A stretch of 64,000 nucleotides of DNA from Nephrocerus scutellatus (taxonomy: Eukaryota > Arthropoda > Insecta > Diptera > Pipunculidae). Positions 9,661 to 19,627 of the stretch are shown here, one piece after another. Made by a program: the position numbers and the translations under genes. The notes under the pieces were generated by a model. That model ran no database searches. It saw only the letters and a program-made list of their open reading frames with translations, and was not told the origin of the DNA. The stretch's first letter is position 1; each line of letters begins with the position of its first letter. The stretch is from positions 60,132,832-60,196,831 of the forward strand of contig OX352761.1 of the NCBI GenBank assembly GCA_947095585.1, given 5' to 3'.

Positions 9661-10540
9661 TGTTATTTATTTGGTGTGTATGTTTGTTATTGTATCGTTT
9701 ATTAATTTGGTGCATTGTTCTGTTATTGTATGCCCTTCTATTGGTGTCGTAGGTTCTGGTGTTATGTAACATATATATAAAATTCTTTATTTTATCTTAA
9801 ACATTTTGTGTTTTGTTTATTTGCTTATGTATATAACTTCCTGTTATTTCTTTTTGAAATATATATAGTTAGTAATATTGCCAGGATAACTTATATTATT
9901 GTTAATGTTAAAGTTGTAGTTGTAGTTGTATTGGATGGGTTGTTGTTGTTCATTATTTTATCCGCAGATATCGTTGTTTCTTTTGAGAACCAGTGTCCAT
10001 ATGTTGTATTCCTGGATGGTGATTCGTTTAGGCCCAATAAGTAGTGGTTTGAATTGCGGAGGTTCTGGTTGATGTCCGCACTCCAAACGTAGGGATGTAT
10101 TCATCCTCCATAAGTGGAATTTGGATTGATGGTTTCAATGTTTTGTTCCACTGGATCTGAAATTGTTCAGGCTGCGGGATCTGGAGTAGCTATGATTCGG
10201 TTTGCAGGATCTTGATTCAGTCCGCAGGATTTGGAAAGGTTGAATGCTGTCTTCAAGGATGATGTCTTCTAAGATTCGGTCCGCAGGATCGTCATGTGAC
10301 ATATTTTTACTAATGTATATGCGTATTGTTTTAGAAGGAGGATATACCACAAGGACGTCTCAAGTAACGAAGAAGAAGAGTGAAGTTTGGATTCACATTA
10401 GTTGCGCCTTATCCAGTCTTCTATCGCTATATTTGCAGGAGAGCAAAAGCAGAAGTCCTATCTTCGATTGCTGTATTTGCCTGAGTAAAACAGAATATCG
10501 AAGAGAGAATTATAATACCAATGTGTTCGATTGATGAAAT
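9661..10540 (-). other. Continuation of older gypsy-like host element, weak coding traces
   Basis: This sequence was contiguous with 3821-4619 before the younger gypsy inserted, so by position it should be the gag/pro side of the older minus-strand element. Translation gives only low-complexity Asn/Thr/Ile-rich pieces (9518-9772, 10135-10350) with many stops and no certain motif. A GGATCTG(A/G)A / GCAGGAT imperfect repeat is seen around 10140-10290. It ends at the mariner 5' terminus. Confidence 0.45.
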
Positions 10541-10544
10541 ACAT

Positions 10545-11720
10545 AGGGTGCCGTAAATGTTTTTAGAAAATGGTAATACTGGTGTTTTCCGATGCAAATC
10601 TCTAAGTCAGTCAAAAAGTTCAACATTTTTGGAGGTTATGTTTCTCAAAAGTAATCCGTCAGTTCGCATCGCAACATTGTTTTTTATTTACTTGAAAATT
10701 TGATTTCAGTGAAAAAATGGAATTATCGCGTGATGATTTTTTACGATTTTCGAAAGGGGTTAACTCAACAACAGTGCTTCGAATCACTTCACTCGACTTT
10801 TGGCGACGAAGCACCATCCTTGGTGCTTATAATTGGTGCTTATATTTGGTACAATGAACTCAAACGCGAACGACGTTCACTCAAAGACGAGCCTCATGAA
10901 GATCGTCCAAAAACAGCTATTGTACCAGAAAACATTGATGCTGTGAGAAAACTGTTTGAAGAGGATCGTCATGTGACTTATCGGGAAATCAAGGCATGCC
11001 TAGGCATTAGTAACACCAGCCTCTATACGATCTTACATGAACATTTAAAGGTGCGGAAGCTATGTGCACGTTGGATTCCAAATTTTTTGACAGAAGTACA
11101 AAAAAAGGTTCGTGTGGATTAGTGCCGCCAAATGCTTCAAAAATTATTTGAATGTACTTCCAAAAACGTGTACAAGATCGTGATGACGTGAAGGCGTGAC
11201 GAGTCATGAATATTTGCGTATAAGCCGAAAAGAAAATGGCAATCGACTGTTTGGGTCTTCCAATTCGAAGAAAATCCAACAAAAAAGCTAGCTCGGAACG
11301 TTGGGAAGCAAATGGGTGTGTTTCTTCACGAAAGCCGGTCATTTGGCTATTGTGGCTCTTGAAAATTAAATGACAGTCAATTTAGCTTGGTATACGACCA
11401 TTTGTTTGCCTGATGTTTTCAACCAATTGAGAGAAAACAACCGAAAACAGCGAATCATTTTGCATTACGATAATGCAAACTCACGCACATCCCATCAAAC
11501 AAGCGAGTATTTGAGCACTCAAACGATCGAATTGATGAGTCTCATCCGCCTTACAGCCCCGACTTGGTACCCAGTGACTTCTTCCTGTTCCCAAAGTTCA
11601 AAGTATTTAAAAGTGTTTAGATCTTAAAGGCGAATATTTTGAAAAGCAATAAAGCCATTTTTGATGAAAAATTTTAATTTTTTATTACTTTTTCTATAAA
11701 CTTTTACGGCAACCCTCGTA
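10545..11720 (+). mobile_element. Mariner transposon, dead copy
   Basis: The 5' terminus AGGGTGCCGTAAATGTTTT matches the reverse complement of the 3' terminus (AAAAC.TTTTACGGCAACCCT) with few differences. TA dinucleotides lie at both outer edges, the mariner target. The interior encodes a mariner transposase broken in several places. Length, about 1.18 kb, is close to the family's usual 1.3 kb, so it is nearly full length with small deletions. Confidence 0.88.
10717..11627 (+). pseudogene. Mariner transposase pseudogene
   Basis: The natural start is the ATG at 10717. A small deletion soon shifts the frame to MIFYDFRKGLTQQQCFESL, the N-terminal helix-turn-helix. RRSLKDEPHEDRPKT and RHVTYREIKACLGISNTSLY follow, then CARWIP and QKKVRVD before a TAG at 11120. 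The catalytic TGDE region is lost to shifts near 11180, and the second half resumes at about 11370 with WYTTICLPDVFNQLREN and ILHYDNANSRTSHQT, which holds the HxDNA motif. At least four breaks prevent activity. The enzyme would cut at the inverted repeats and insert into TA. Confidence 0.9.
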
Positions 11721-12221
11721 ATTCTGAGTTCTTTCATAAAATAAGTGGACCTTTTATACTTAATTTCTAACATAGTTTCTTATGATCAATAACAAAAGTA
11801 CAAAGTAATATTAATGTTCTACATTTGATTTTCAGTGCGCTCAGTGCCCACTTTATAAAAGTAGCGCACAGAGTCATAACTTATTGATAATAATTTGTAA
11901 AGTTGTCCTAATTTTCTGGAACAACTTTGCTGTTAATTTTTTGAAGCTCGATATCTGACTCGTTAGGCGTGTTGCCGTGTCAACGTAAACCCAAAAGCCG
12001 GAGCTTTCTAGGGAGTCAGAATACGGAATTGGTATGTTGCTTTAATAAATGAAAACTCGATGATTATTGTTCAACGTTAGGTGTGAAGATGATTTTATTC
12101 AGTGAATTTTCCCTTCTTTTATACAAAAATAATTGATCGATTTTCGACCAATGATCGACTCTGGAATGCCTACTCATCGATATTCATATTTTACATAATA
12201 TCGCTTTATTAGCATAGTGTA
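11721..12221. other. Non-coding AT-rich stretch
   Basis: No coding frame, terminal repeat or RNA gene could be recognised. It lies between the mariner 3' end and the first of the 370-bp direct repeats, and recurs unchanged at 35592-36092. Confidence 0.5.
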
Positions 12222-12599
12222 TGTATGTACGTATGTAATATATGACCGACCGCGTCAAGTGTTTTTGGGTTCGTTCGCCTATGCTGCTTCGTTGACATAT
12301 TTGTTTCCACAAGCGAAAGACCTTATTACTACTTCATTACCATTTCCATGCGCCGCTTACTCAGCGCAATGCGTGGAAAGGGTAATTAACGTTCTAAGCG
12401 GCCGGCGCTCGTTTGCCCATGATGTTTAGATTGCATATTTCTTTTCATAGGCGAACGACCGCCGGTCATAAATTATGCTATTTAAGATGTTTTATATTTT
12501 TTGTTTCCATGCACCGAGTGTGCCATTAAAGAATACGTATGGGTTATTTTGTTTACTTTTGTTTTCATGCACCAAGTGTGCTATTAATTAATACGTAGT
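12222..12599. repeat. 370-bp direct repeat, left copy
   Basis: Starts TGTATGTACGTATG and ends in AATTAATACGTAGT. It is nearly identical to 13979-14343; the left copy has two short extra segments (an extra TAC near 12330 and CTTTTGTTTT near 12556). Confidence 0.9.
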
Positions 12600-12875
12600 A
12601 AGGGTAGTAATAAGTAATAAGGGATCTCAAAAAGAATTTTTACAATGTAGTGTTTTAATATATATATTTTTTTTAAATGTTATGTTACCTACAAAAAGTT
12701 TTTTTTTCTGTGTAGGATTCTTAAATAACTAATTTCTTAAGTTGAATAAATTTAGTAGTTACAAACTCTCTTTTTTTTAAATTCTCTATATTAACTTCAC
12801 TTGCCCGTGGGTCGGTCGGTCGTCGGTCGTCTGTCGTGGAATCTTGCGATCAATTTTTAACCCACTTCCCAAAGC

Positions 12876-13440
12876 CCGATTTTATTGAAATTTTGCACAC
12901 ATGTGTCTTTCTGGAGACAACACTTTCTATTAAATTCTATATTATTCTATTCTAAATTTGAGGCCCCGGGGTCGGGGGGCTCCCATACAAATATTTTACA
13001 AAATTTTACTCGATTTTCTTCAAATTTTATACACATGTGTATCTCTGATAGACAACACTTTTTGTAAAAATTTTGCAGAATTTTGAATTTTGAATTTTTG
13101 GGCCCCGGGTTCGTGGGACCCCATAAATTTTTTTGTTTTAATAACCCGATTTTCTTTAAATTTTATATACGCGTGTATCTCCGATAGGCAACACTTCTTG
13201 TAAAAATTTTGGAGACCCTGGGCCCCTTTTTTAAGTTTTTGGAGTGAACGGGACCTGAGGGCCAAAATTTTTTAAAATTTGGCTCGATTTTCTTCAAATT
13301 TATAACACATGTGTATCACTGATGGACATAACTTTTTGTAAATTTGTTAGAGTGATAGGGCCCTGAGACCCATGTTGTGTCCATGTAAATTTTTTAAAAA
13401 TTAGCCCGATTTTCTTTAAATTTTAATACATACCTATCTC
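12876..13440. repeat. Degenerate ~135-bp tandem repeat, five units
   Basis: A CGATTTTCTT.AAATTTTATA block followed by a palindromic ACACATGTGT core and GATAGACAACACTTTTTGTA recurs at 12877, 13011, 13147, 13284 and 13407 (spacings 134, 136, 137, 123). Between blocks lie G/C-rich islands such as GGGCCCCGGG. Units have diverged considerably. No protein is supported. Confidence 0.8.
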
Positions 13441-13719
13441 CTATTAGAGAATTTACCTGAAAATTTTTAATTTTTATGGGTTGTTTTTTTATTTTTGTTC
13501 CTTGTTTGCTATGCATGAGTATTAGGTTGGTTTTTATTTACGTTGAATAATTATTACTCAATTTTTATTTAATATGGATAATTACAATTTTGTTGAAAGA
13601 TTTTTACATTGATTAGCCAATGTCTTAATTTTAATTAAATTTAGGTTTATTATTTAATTTTAACTACGAACAATTAACTTACATTATTTTTACTAATTTT
13701 TTTTATAATGGTATTAATA

Positions 13720-13978
13720 AATGGTTTTGCTTAGTATTCATAATGCTTCTTATCGTTTTCTTTCCTTCGTATTTGATTACGCAGTTTAATCCTTCTTCAG
13801 ATAACACTTCATATGGCCCTATGTAAATAGATTCCAGTTTTCTTCTATTCTCATTTCTTAACAAAACTAAACTACCTACTTCAAAACTAGTTTGTTTACT
13901 TCTAGCCTTCCTATCGTGTCAGTTTTTCTATCGTTTTTTCTGTCTAGAAGTGTATCTCTCGTATCTCTATGAGCGATT
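13720..13978 (-). pseudogene. Gypsy integrase C-terminal (GPY/F) fragment
   Basis: A minus-strand frame reads SFEVGSLVLLRNENRRKL, then ESIYIGPYEVLSEEGLNCVI. This is the GPY/F module at the end of Ty3/gypsy integrases, of the gypsy/17.6 type by style. The core with the DDE triad is absent and stops appear upstream, so only a tail remains next to the right 370-bp repeat. Confidence 0.75.
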
Positions 13979-14343
13979 TGTATGTACGTATGTAATATAT
14001 GACCGACCGCGTCAAGTGTTTTTGGGTTCGTTCGCCTATGCTGCTTCGTTGACATATTTGTTTCCACAAGCGAAAGACCTTATTACTTCATTACCATTTC
14101 CATGCGCCGCTTACTCAGCGCAATGCATGGAAAGGGTAATTAACGTTCTAAGCGGCCGGCGCTCGTTTGCCCATGATGTTTAGATTGCATATTTCTTTTC
14201 ATAGGCGAACGACCGCCGGTCATAAATTATGCTATTTAAGATGTTTTATATTTTTTGTTTCCATGCACCGAGTGTGCCATTAAAGAATACGTATGGGTTA
14301 TTTTGTTTACATGCACCAAGTGTGCTATTAATTAATACGTAGT
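13979..14343. repeat. 370-bp direct repeat, right copy
   Basis: Partner of 12222-12599. Its right edge directly abuts the Osvaldo-like LTR, which starts TGTGAGGAAC at 14343. Confidence 0.9.
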
Positions 14344-15044
14344 GTGAGGAACAAAATTCTTCACATTAGAATTTCTCCCACACAACATGTCAGGAAATAA
14401 TTTCCAAGCCTTTTGTCATGGACATAAAATTAAAGAAATAAAAACTCAAAATGTAGTTTCGTTTCGTTTCGTTTTCTCTTTCTTCTCCTATTACAAGCAA
14501 TAGGCGCATTTAGCAAAACCACCACCACGCAGATGCACAACGCATGGTCTTTTATCACATCAGTAGATCACTACGGCACACAGCAGCGAATTCGCCGGAG
14601 AAAACGTCTGTCCCCCTCGCGCTCAGGCAGTAGGTGCAGACGTACTCCCACGCATAGCAGACAAGAAGCAAAATACCATGTAACGGCTGGCGGTGTCAAT
14701 GACCTGAGCACCGCTCAGACAAAAAAAAAACTACCAAGTGGGCTCGCCAACGAATGCAAACAACAACATGCGTGTTCGAAACTGAGCTTATGCATACACA
14801 CACACACACGGCGTAAGGCAGACAACAACATACATAATCGCAACTGAGCGATGAAGAATTTATGCGTACACACACACGTTGCAAGGCCAGAAACATACAT
14901 GTTGTTCTTCAAAGGAAACATCCTACGAAGAACATGTATATTTCAAAGGCGCATACATGCGTCTGAATTTATGGAAATCCAGCACAACAACAACGAACAC
15001 GATGAAAACAAAAAGCCAACGGAAAACCAACCGCTGGGAAACAG

Positions 15045-15052
15045 TATAAAAG
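15045..15052 (+). promoter_or_regulatory. TATA box of Osvaldo-like LTR
   Basis: TATAAAAG, followed by GAGCACGCAGCTC. Transcription would start about 30 bases downstream and include the tandem hairpin array. Confidence 0.6.
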
Positions 15053-15240
15053 GAGCACGCAGCTCAAGCAAAAGGTCTATTCTTCCTGAGTTCCTTCCAC
15101 TGTCCACACCTAATAGTTCAAGAGTACTACCTTGCTATTCCTTCCACTGTTCACAACAAATAGTTTAAGAGTACTACCTTACTATTATTGTTGAACTACA
15201 TCCTGCCGAAATCTCAAATCCTCGACTAATCTTTCTTTCA

Positions 15241-15710
15241 GCTACAGTGGTTCAAGAGTGCTACCTTGCCACTACGATTAACCCATAAACTTCTTTCAGC
15301 TACAGTGGTTCAAGAGTGCTACCTTGCCACTACGATTAACCCATAAACTTCTTTCAGCTACAGTGGTTCAAGAGTGCTACCTTGCCACTACGATTAACCC
15401 ATAATCTTTCTTTCAGCTACAGTGGTTCAAGAGTGCTACCTTGCCACTACGATTAATCCATAAACTCCCTTTCAGCTACAGTGGTTTAAGAGTGCTACCT
15501 TGCCACTACGATTAACCCATAAACTTCTTTCAGCTACAGTGGTTCAAGAATGCTACCTTGCCACTACGATTAACCCATAAACTTCTTTCAGCTACAGTGG
15601 TTCAAGAGTGCTACCTTGCCACTACGATTAACCCATAAACTTTCTTTCAGCTACAGTGGTTCAAGAGTGCTACCTTGCCACTACGATTAACCCGTTCTCT
15701 CCCAATTCTA
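15241..15710 (+). repeat. Tandem 58/59-bp hairpin repeat, eight units
   Basis: GCTACAGTGGTTCAAGAGTG starts at 15241, 15299, 15357, 15416, 15475, 15533, 15591 and 15650. Each unit can fold: AGTGG pairs with CCACT and inner CAAG with CTTG around an AGTGCTAC loop. Two diverged half-units precede it (about 15090-15180). It lies downstream of the TATA box, so the RNA leader would carry eight hairpins. Confidence 0.92.
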
Positions 15711-15991
15711 GGAGCCAAGGGGTACAAGTACTTCGTACTTAAACCCATCGCTAACCCATAGATTTTCTTTCAGTTTTTTTTTGTACTTTACTTTACAATT
15801 TTTTTTGCAATTTTCTTTAACGAATGTAAATCCAATGATGGAACCAAACAATAACAATTTTTTTTGAAATAATAAAGAGATTCACTTGATTTTCCACAAA
15901 CCCAAAAACCATAAATTTTATTGTAACGACCCCCCTTTATTGAACCCTGGTCACACTGAGTTCTACCCCGGCTGGGAAACTCCGTTACAAT

Positions 15992-16009
15992 TGGCGCCCG
16001 AGCAGGGAC
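15992..16009 (+). promoter_or_regulatory. Primer-binding site, tRNA-Lys type
   Basis: TGGCGCCCGAGCAGGGAC differs at one position from the complement of the 3' 18 bases of tRNA-Lys(UUU), as I know it. It lies two bases after the LTR. Confidence 0.8.
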
Positions 16010-16075
16010 CCTGGAATTTTAAAAAAACAAAAAAAAACTAAGCCAACAACCCAATAATACCAGCACGAAGACAAG

Positions 16076-16144
16076 ATGGTCAGGACGAGCTGGGTGTACA
16101 ACCTGTCGAAGGACGAGCTGAAGACCTATTTGAGTGAGTTCAGA
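16076..16144 (+). pseudogene. Osvaldo-like gag, first 23 codons
   Basis: The ATG at 16076 follows an A-rich leader and opens MVRTSWVYNLSKDELKTYL, a SAP-like start seen in gag of several insect LTR elements. After SEFR the frame enters foreign sequence and continues as a meaningless chimeric reading to 16330. In copy B the same gag runs about 14 codons further, proving truncation here. Confidence 0.75.
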
Positions 16145-16427
16145 AGGGATTGTAGGGAGGGGTTGTACTTGCGGCTGAATCTGTGGTTGAACCTGAGGTT
16201 CGACTTGGTGTTGAGGACTGTCGGCATTAAGTACCGATGGCCGAATGAGATTGGATTTGCCATGATGATTAACGATTTACAAAAAGTGTTTTATAAATAC
16301 TGGTTTTATTTAAATTATATATATTTGTAGAAGTAATTTTAATTTGTTTGTTCTTATATTCTAAAGAAAACAAAAATGTACAGTAACTGGGAAGCGATAT
16401 TTGTTCTCGTAATATTGTTCTTTGTAA
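16143..16427. repeat. 285-bp direct repeat, left copy
   Basis: Recurs at 19628-19890 with a few substitutions and a 22-base length difference. It begins GAAGGGATTGTAGGG exactly where the segmental duplication ends. It borders the errantivirus-like composite on both sides but does not look like an LTR. Confidence 0.85.
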
Positions 16428-17204
16428 TATTAGTGAGTTCGTTAATTTTTTCAATGGAAGATTTATTAATTACTACTTGTCTATTGTTATTCTCAAGGAT
16501 ATTATGCATTATTGACTTAAGGATCTGTGTATCGCGTTGGACACTTAGCAAAAGGATGGAGACGTGCTCTCCACACAACAAAAAAAACGAACCGAATTTT
16601 CCGATTAAATCAAAAAACTTAGGTTTCTTTTTGATGTTTTAATAAAAACCATTTAATTTAAACTTTAAATAAGGAATTATGACGCCAGTTAACTTGCAAG
16701 TACAATTTAAGTTTTAAAAAAAATCAGAATATCAACAAAACAAGATAAGTACAATTTGAGTTTTTAAACTATCAGAATTTTAACAAAAAAAAAACAAGAT
16801 AAGTACAATTTAAATTTAGCTTTTTTCACGCGATGTTTCCAATTTAAGTACGTTGCCGCTGCTGGTTGTCAGTAGACTGCCTTGATTGCCGACAGTGATG
16901 ATCATCGCCAGTTGCCGTCACCACCAGTCCCACACATTCCATAGACGTATCTTTGTAAGTACTTTGTACCAAGTCAGGAATTTCCACAGTTGTTTAGTAA
17001 ATACATGCCGCCGAATATGCCGACGACTTACACTCGAGAGATGCTAATTGTGCTTATGGTGCACATTAGCTGTGGTCGTCCGTTCTTAAACGTAAACATC
17101 AAGGTCGAGTGAGCGATGACTCGCATGCTCAAAGATATTTGACGACGCGCACGATTGTGTTGCAACAATGTAATGATTCATTGTGATAGTTGACTGGTGG
17201 TGAT
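16428..17204 (-). other. LTR-like stretch with 50-bp repeats
   Basis: AAGTACAATTT(A/G)A starts at 16698, 16747 and 16801, giving two and a half units of a ~50-bp tandem repeat. AGTTAAC at 16688 could be an LTR edge. An unassigned minus-strand frame (16354-16581) contains QVVINKSSIEKINELTN; I cannot place it with confidence. The rest to 17204 is non-coding. Confidence 0.45.
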
Positions 17205-17486
17205 TCATTGGCCTTGAGTCGATGAGTCGATCGAATCGATGATTTTAAAAATGTAGCACCATGTAGCATGTTCCGTTGCAACAATCTCGAAATCATCATG
17301 GTCCGGGCTGCCGGCTATCCATTTCCAGGCAGTTCCTAGAATGTTTATTGATCTACGGTGTCTTGATTTGGGTTTAAGGTAAACTAGTTGGTTGAGGATT
17401 TGGGTTGTTTGATCTGTTGACATTATTTTGAAGTTTAAACTGAAGGTCTTTGACGAAGTTTCCGTAGCTCTCAAAGTCAATGACAT
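17205..17486 (-). pseudogene. Errantivirus env-like fragment
   Basis: The open stretch includes RHRRSINILGTAWKWIAGSP, a dibasic furin-type cleavage site followed by a hydrophobic segment, as in the fusion subunit start of errantivirus env proteins (related to baculovirus F). It lies just downstream of the integrase tail on the minus strand, the normal env position. No signal peptide, full ectodomain or membrane anchor is present, so it is a fragment without function. Assignment rests on the cleavage-site context and position. Confidence 0.55.
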
Positions 17487-17636
17487 GACATGCTTTTGAA
17501 TGTTCCCGTTTGTAGCTTCGCCATCCCGACATTAAGTGATATTATTTTTGAATTTGAGTAATCCAATATCTGGACTTCGGCGGTAATGAACGGCAGGAGG
17601 AATCTGAGGCATTAATTCCTAATGTTATTCTTGTGC

Positions 17637-18500
17637 ACAACTTTTCCTGACTCGGTTAATATAGTAGTAGATTGAATAGTAGTAGATTTGTCTTGTTTTA
17701 CAATTTCCTTCTTGAATCTGGATGACAATTTTGTGCCTAGTCTTTTGTTTTCTCTAACATATATAATTTGTCCTGGAGAAAAGGTTTTTATTGGTTGTCT
17801 TTTTTATTATGACAGTCACTGTCCTTATCTGGTTTCCTTTTTAGCTTTTGGATATTCGCGTGTCGAGATTGCTCATAAGAGTCTGGGTCAGTACTAACAG
17901 TTCTAACGAGAACATTTCTATCGGTTTCTTACCGGTTGATTAATGTATTGAGTAGTTGTACTGATAGACAGCGCGGTCTAGAAGTTCCGTAAAGGATTGA
18001 TGGGAGCGTTCTGTTTTCAGATAACGCATTATTTCCGCAAGGGTGGAGTGGAATCGTTCCACTTGTCCGTTTACTGCACTAGTAGATATATGGCGGAGTT
18101 TTATACATTTCTATATTCAATTGGTCTTTGAGCATAAAACAGATAGTGGCTGAATTAAATGTTTTTTCGTTGTCGAAAATACCCATTTTAAGGACTCCAA
18201 AAGCGAACATTAACTGACGCAATGGTTCTCTAACATCTTCGATGGCTTTTGAGTTAAACATGTGGACTTGAGCAAATTTTGAGAACTGATCGATTGCTGT
18301 CAGAACAAGATATTTATCAGTCGAGTATATGTCAAGATGTACTATTTCTTCCAAAAATTGTGATATAGTGGTTGCTTTAAATTTTGGTCTACTAGGGGGC
18401 GGATCGTATTTGTGTTCTTTACAGACTATGTATTGTTTTACGATTTCCTGAATTTTTCGAGGAGTTGGGTTTTGTTTTCGATGCTACTGCGATGAGCTCG
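17637..18500 (-). pseudogene. Gypsy integrase remnant
   Basis: Open pieces in order: 18079-18354 with EEIVHLDIYSTDKYLVLTAI (first aspartate) and GIFDNEKTFNSA (second aspartate), then after a frame change near 18080 VNGQVERFHSTLAEIM (glutamate), and near 17680-17790 GQIIYVRENKRLGTKLSSRF, a C-terminal module. The upstream part has CKEHKYDPPP. The catalytic acids are all visible but spread over different frames. Confidence 0.75.
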
Positions 18501-18574
18501 TTTGTGTTCTTTTATAATTTCATCTTGTCTGTTTCTGCTAGTAAATCTTCTACCTGTAATTGTGTGAACCTTAC

Positions 18575-19184
18575 TTTATTAAAACTGGGGTAAGATTACA
18601 TGAGATCTCTAGAAGTGAGTGAGTTTTTGATTTTGTTAAATGCTTGAATGGCGTCAGTGGATAAATAAATGGCGGTTTTTTGGGACTTGGATTTTGACGT
18701 GCGACCTTCTTTTCCTCGTAGAAGAGATGAGAGAGGTTTGACTTATTTCGCGTAGTCCTTGAAGAAACGTCTATAGTATCCGGATAGTCCAAGGAAGGAA
18801 GGAACTTCGCTTATAACCGGGATTGTATAGCGACCAGCAATGGTTTCCGCATTTAGTTTTTTATAGTCGACAACCAGTCTATATTGTTTGTTGCCGTTAG
18901 AGTCCGGTTTTTTGGGAACTACCCAAATTCGGAGAATTATACGGGGATTTTGATGGTCGAATTATAGCATCTTCTAAAAGTTTGTGAATTTGATTCTCTA
19001 CTTCAACTACATTCGCAGTATAGGCTAGTTTTTCATTAGGTTCCAGAAACAGGGAGTGATGTTTTTTTATTATTGTTTTTACAGCAGATTTTTGTGAAGG
19101 GGTCATGTAGTCTAGTTTTACAGCTATTGAATTTACGGACTGCGGTTTTTGCTGTTTAATTCTTATTCTGTTGAGCATACTCAT
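18575..19184 (-). pseudogene. Gypsy reverse transcriptase with palm deleted
   Basis: 18897-19184 carries the RT N-terminus: LFLEPNEKLAYTANVVEVEN and IHKLLEDAIIRPSKSPYNSP, then in another frame LVVDYKKLN near 18870. The sequence then jumps at about 18810-18830 to VPSFLGLSGYYRRF, the thumb. Motifs A to C including the catalytic YxDD are deleted. RNase H is also missing before the integrase. Not functional. Confidence 0.75.
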
Positions 19185-19627
19185 AAAACTTTGTTTCGTG
19201 TGGATAACGTAACGTAGTTTGATTGGAATTGTTGGTTTTCCAATTTACAGCACTTGGAAATTGCTTTCCAATCGAGCGGTGTGTTGTAAGATACGAGTGC
19301 CGTATCGGCAATTCCTGTGACTTTTTTGCGGATGATATTGATGACACCATAGTATCTGGGTGTCCCCCTTATAGGTTCATACCTAAATCCTGAGGATTCT
19401 GTATACGCTCTTTCGCCAAGAGCTGAATTCTCCTGGTTTCCCTCGCAGACATCTCACGACGTTTGGGATTTTATCTAAATCGCTAAGATCGTCTATGCGG
19501 TCGGGGTCTTGTCTGGTCTTTTCCAGATGAAAAGTCGGCGTTAGGATTAATCATGGAATTAATCATTTTACGACCTTCGTTGTTAAAAATTTCGGTTACA
19601 ATGTTATTGATGTGAATAAGGTCGGTG
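19185..19627 (-). pseudogene. Gag-end and protease traces of gypsy composite
   Basis: By position this should be the end of gag and the protease. A minus-strand frame near 19500-19627 reads IVTEIFNNEGRKMINSMI; another at 19156-19350 is open but without a recognisable DTG motif. Several stops and shifts separate the pieces. Only order relative to RT supports the call. Confidence 0.4.

Larger units (their letters stand above)
12222..14343 (-). mobile_element. Internally deleted LTR-type element bounded by 370-bp repeats
   Basis: Direct repeats 12222-12599 and 13979-14343 enclose a ~135-bp tandem array and, next to the right repeat, a minus-strand gypsy integrase tail (13720-13978). The simplest reading is a minus-strand gypsy-type element whose left repeat is the 3' LTR and right repeat the 5' LTR, with gag and most of pol deleted. 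The repeats do not end in clear TG...CA, so LTR status is an inference. Confidence 0.5.
14343..15989 (+). repeat. Long LTR (1.65 kb) of Osvaldo-like element
   Basis: Begins TGTGAGGAAC and ends CTCCGTTACA, two bases before the primer-binding site. It contains a CA microsatellite near 14795-14810, a TATA box at 15045, an eight-unit hairpin repeat in the transcribed part, and AATAAA signals near 15870. No second LTR is in the window apart from the duplicate copy. Confidence 0.8.
1..16144 (+). repeat. Segmental duplication, copy A (16.1 kb)
   Basis: The whole stretch recurs in the same orientation at 23875-40067. Reading both copies side by side I found only about seven differences: a homopolymer change near 231, GC removed near 2750, single substitutions near 3312, 6618 and 11571, a block replacement near 14450, and a one-base A-run change near 16030. 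The right edge is sharp at 16144, inside the gag start of an Osvaldo-like element. The left edge is not visible because the window opens inside the repeat. It may be a recent duplication or an assembly artefact. Confidence 0.97.
14343..16144 (+). mobile_element. Osvaldo-like LTR retrotransposon, 5' end only
   Basis: A long LTR (14343-15989), a tRNA-Lys-type primer-binding site (15992-16009), a leader and the first 23 codons of gag are present. At 16144 the sequence switches to an unrelated errantivirus-like composite. Long LTRs with this primer are a feature I associate with Osvaldo of Drosophila; the family name is an inference. The LTR termini resemble those of the Ulp1-bearing element (51150-52171), so both may be one lineage. 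Confidence 0.75.

Noticed and set aside
13020..13265. 81-residue minus-strand frame
   Set aside because: It only reads through the ~135-bp tandem repeat.
12222..14343. Perfect LTR pair with target-site duplication
   Set aside because: Repeat edges lack TG...CA and matching flanks; kept only as a tentative LTR-type element.
15241..15710. CRISPR-like array
   Set aside because: Units are contiguous 58/59-bp repeats without unique spacers, inside a eukaryotic LTR.
16076..16330. 84-residue frame joining gag start to further sequence
   Set aside because: After residue 23 it reads antisense of an errantivirus-like fragment; copy B shows the true continuation of gag.
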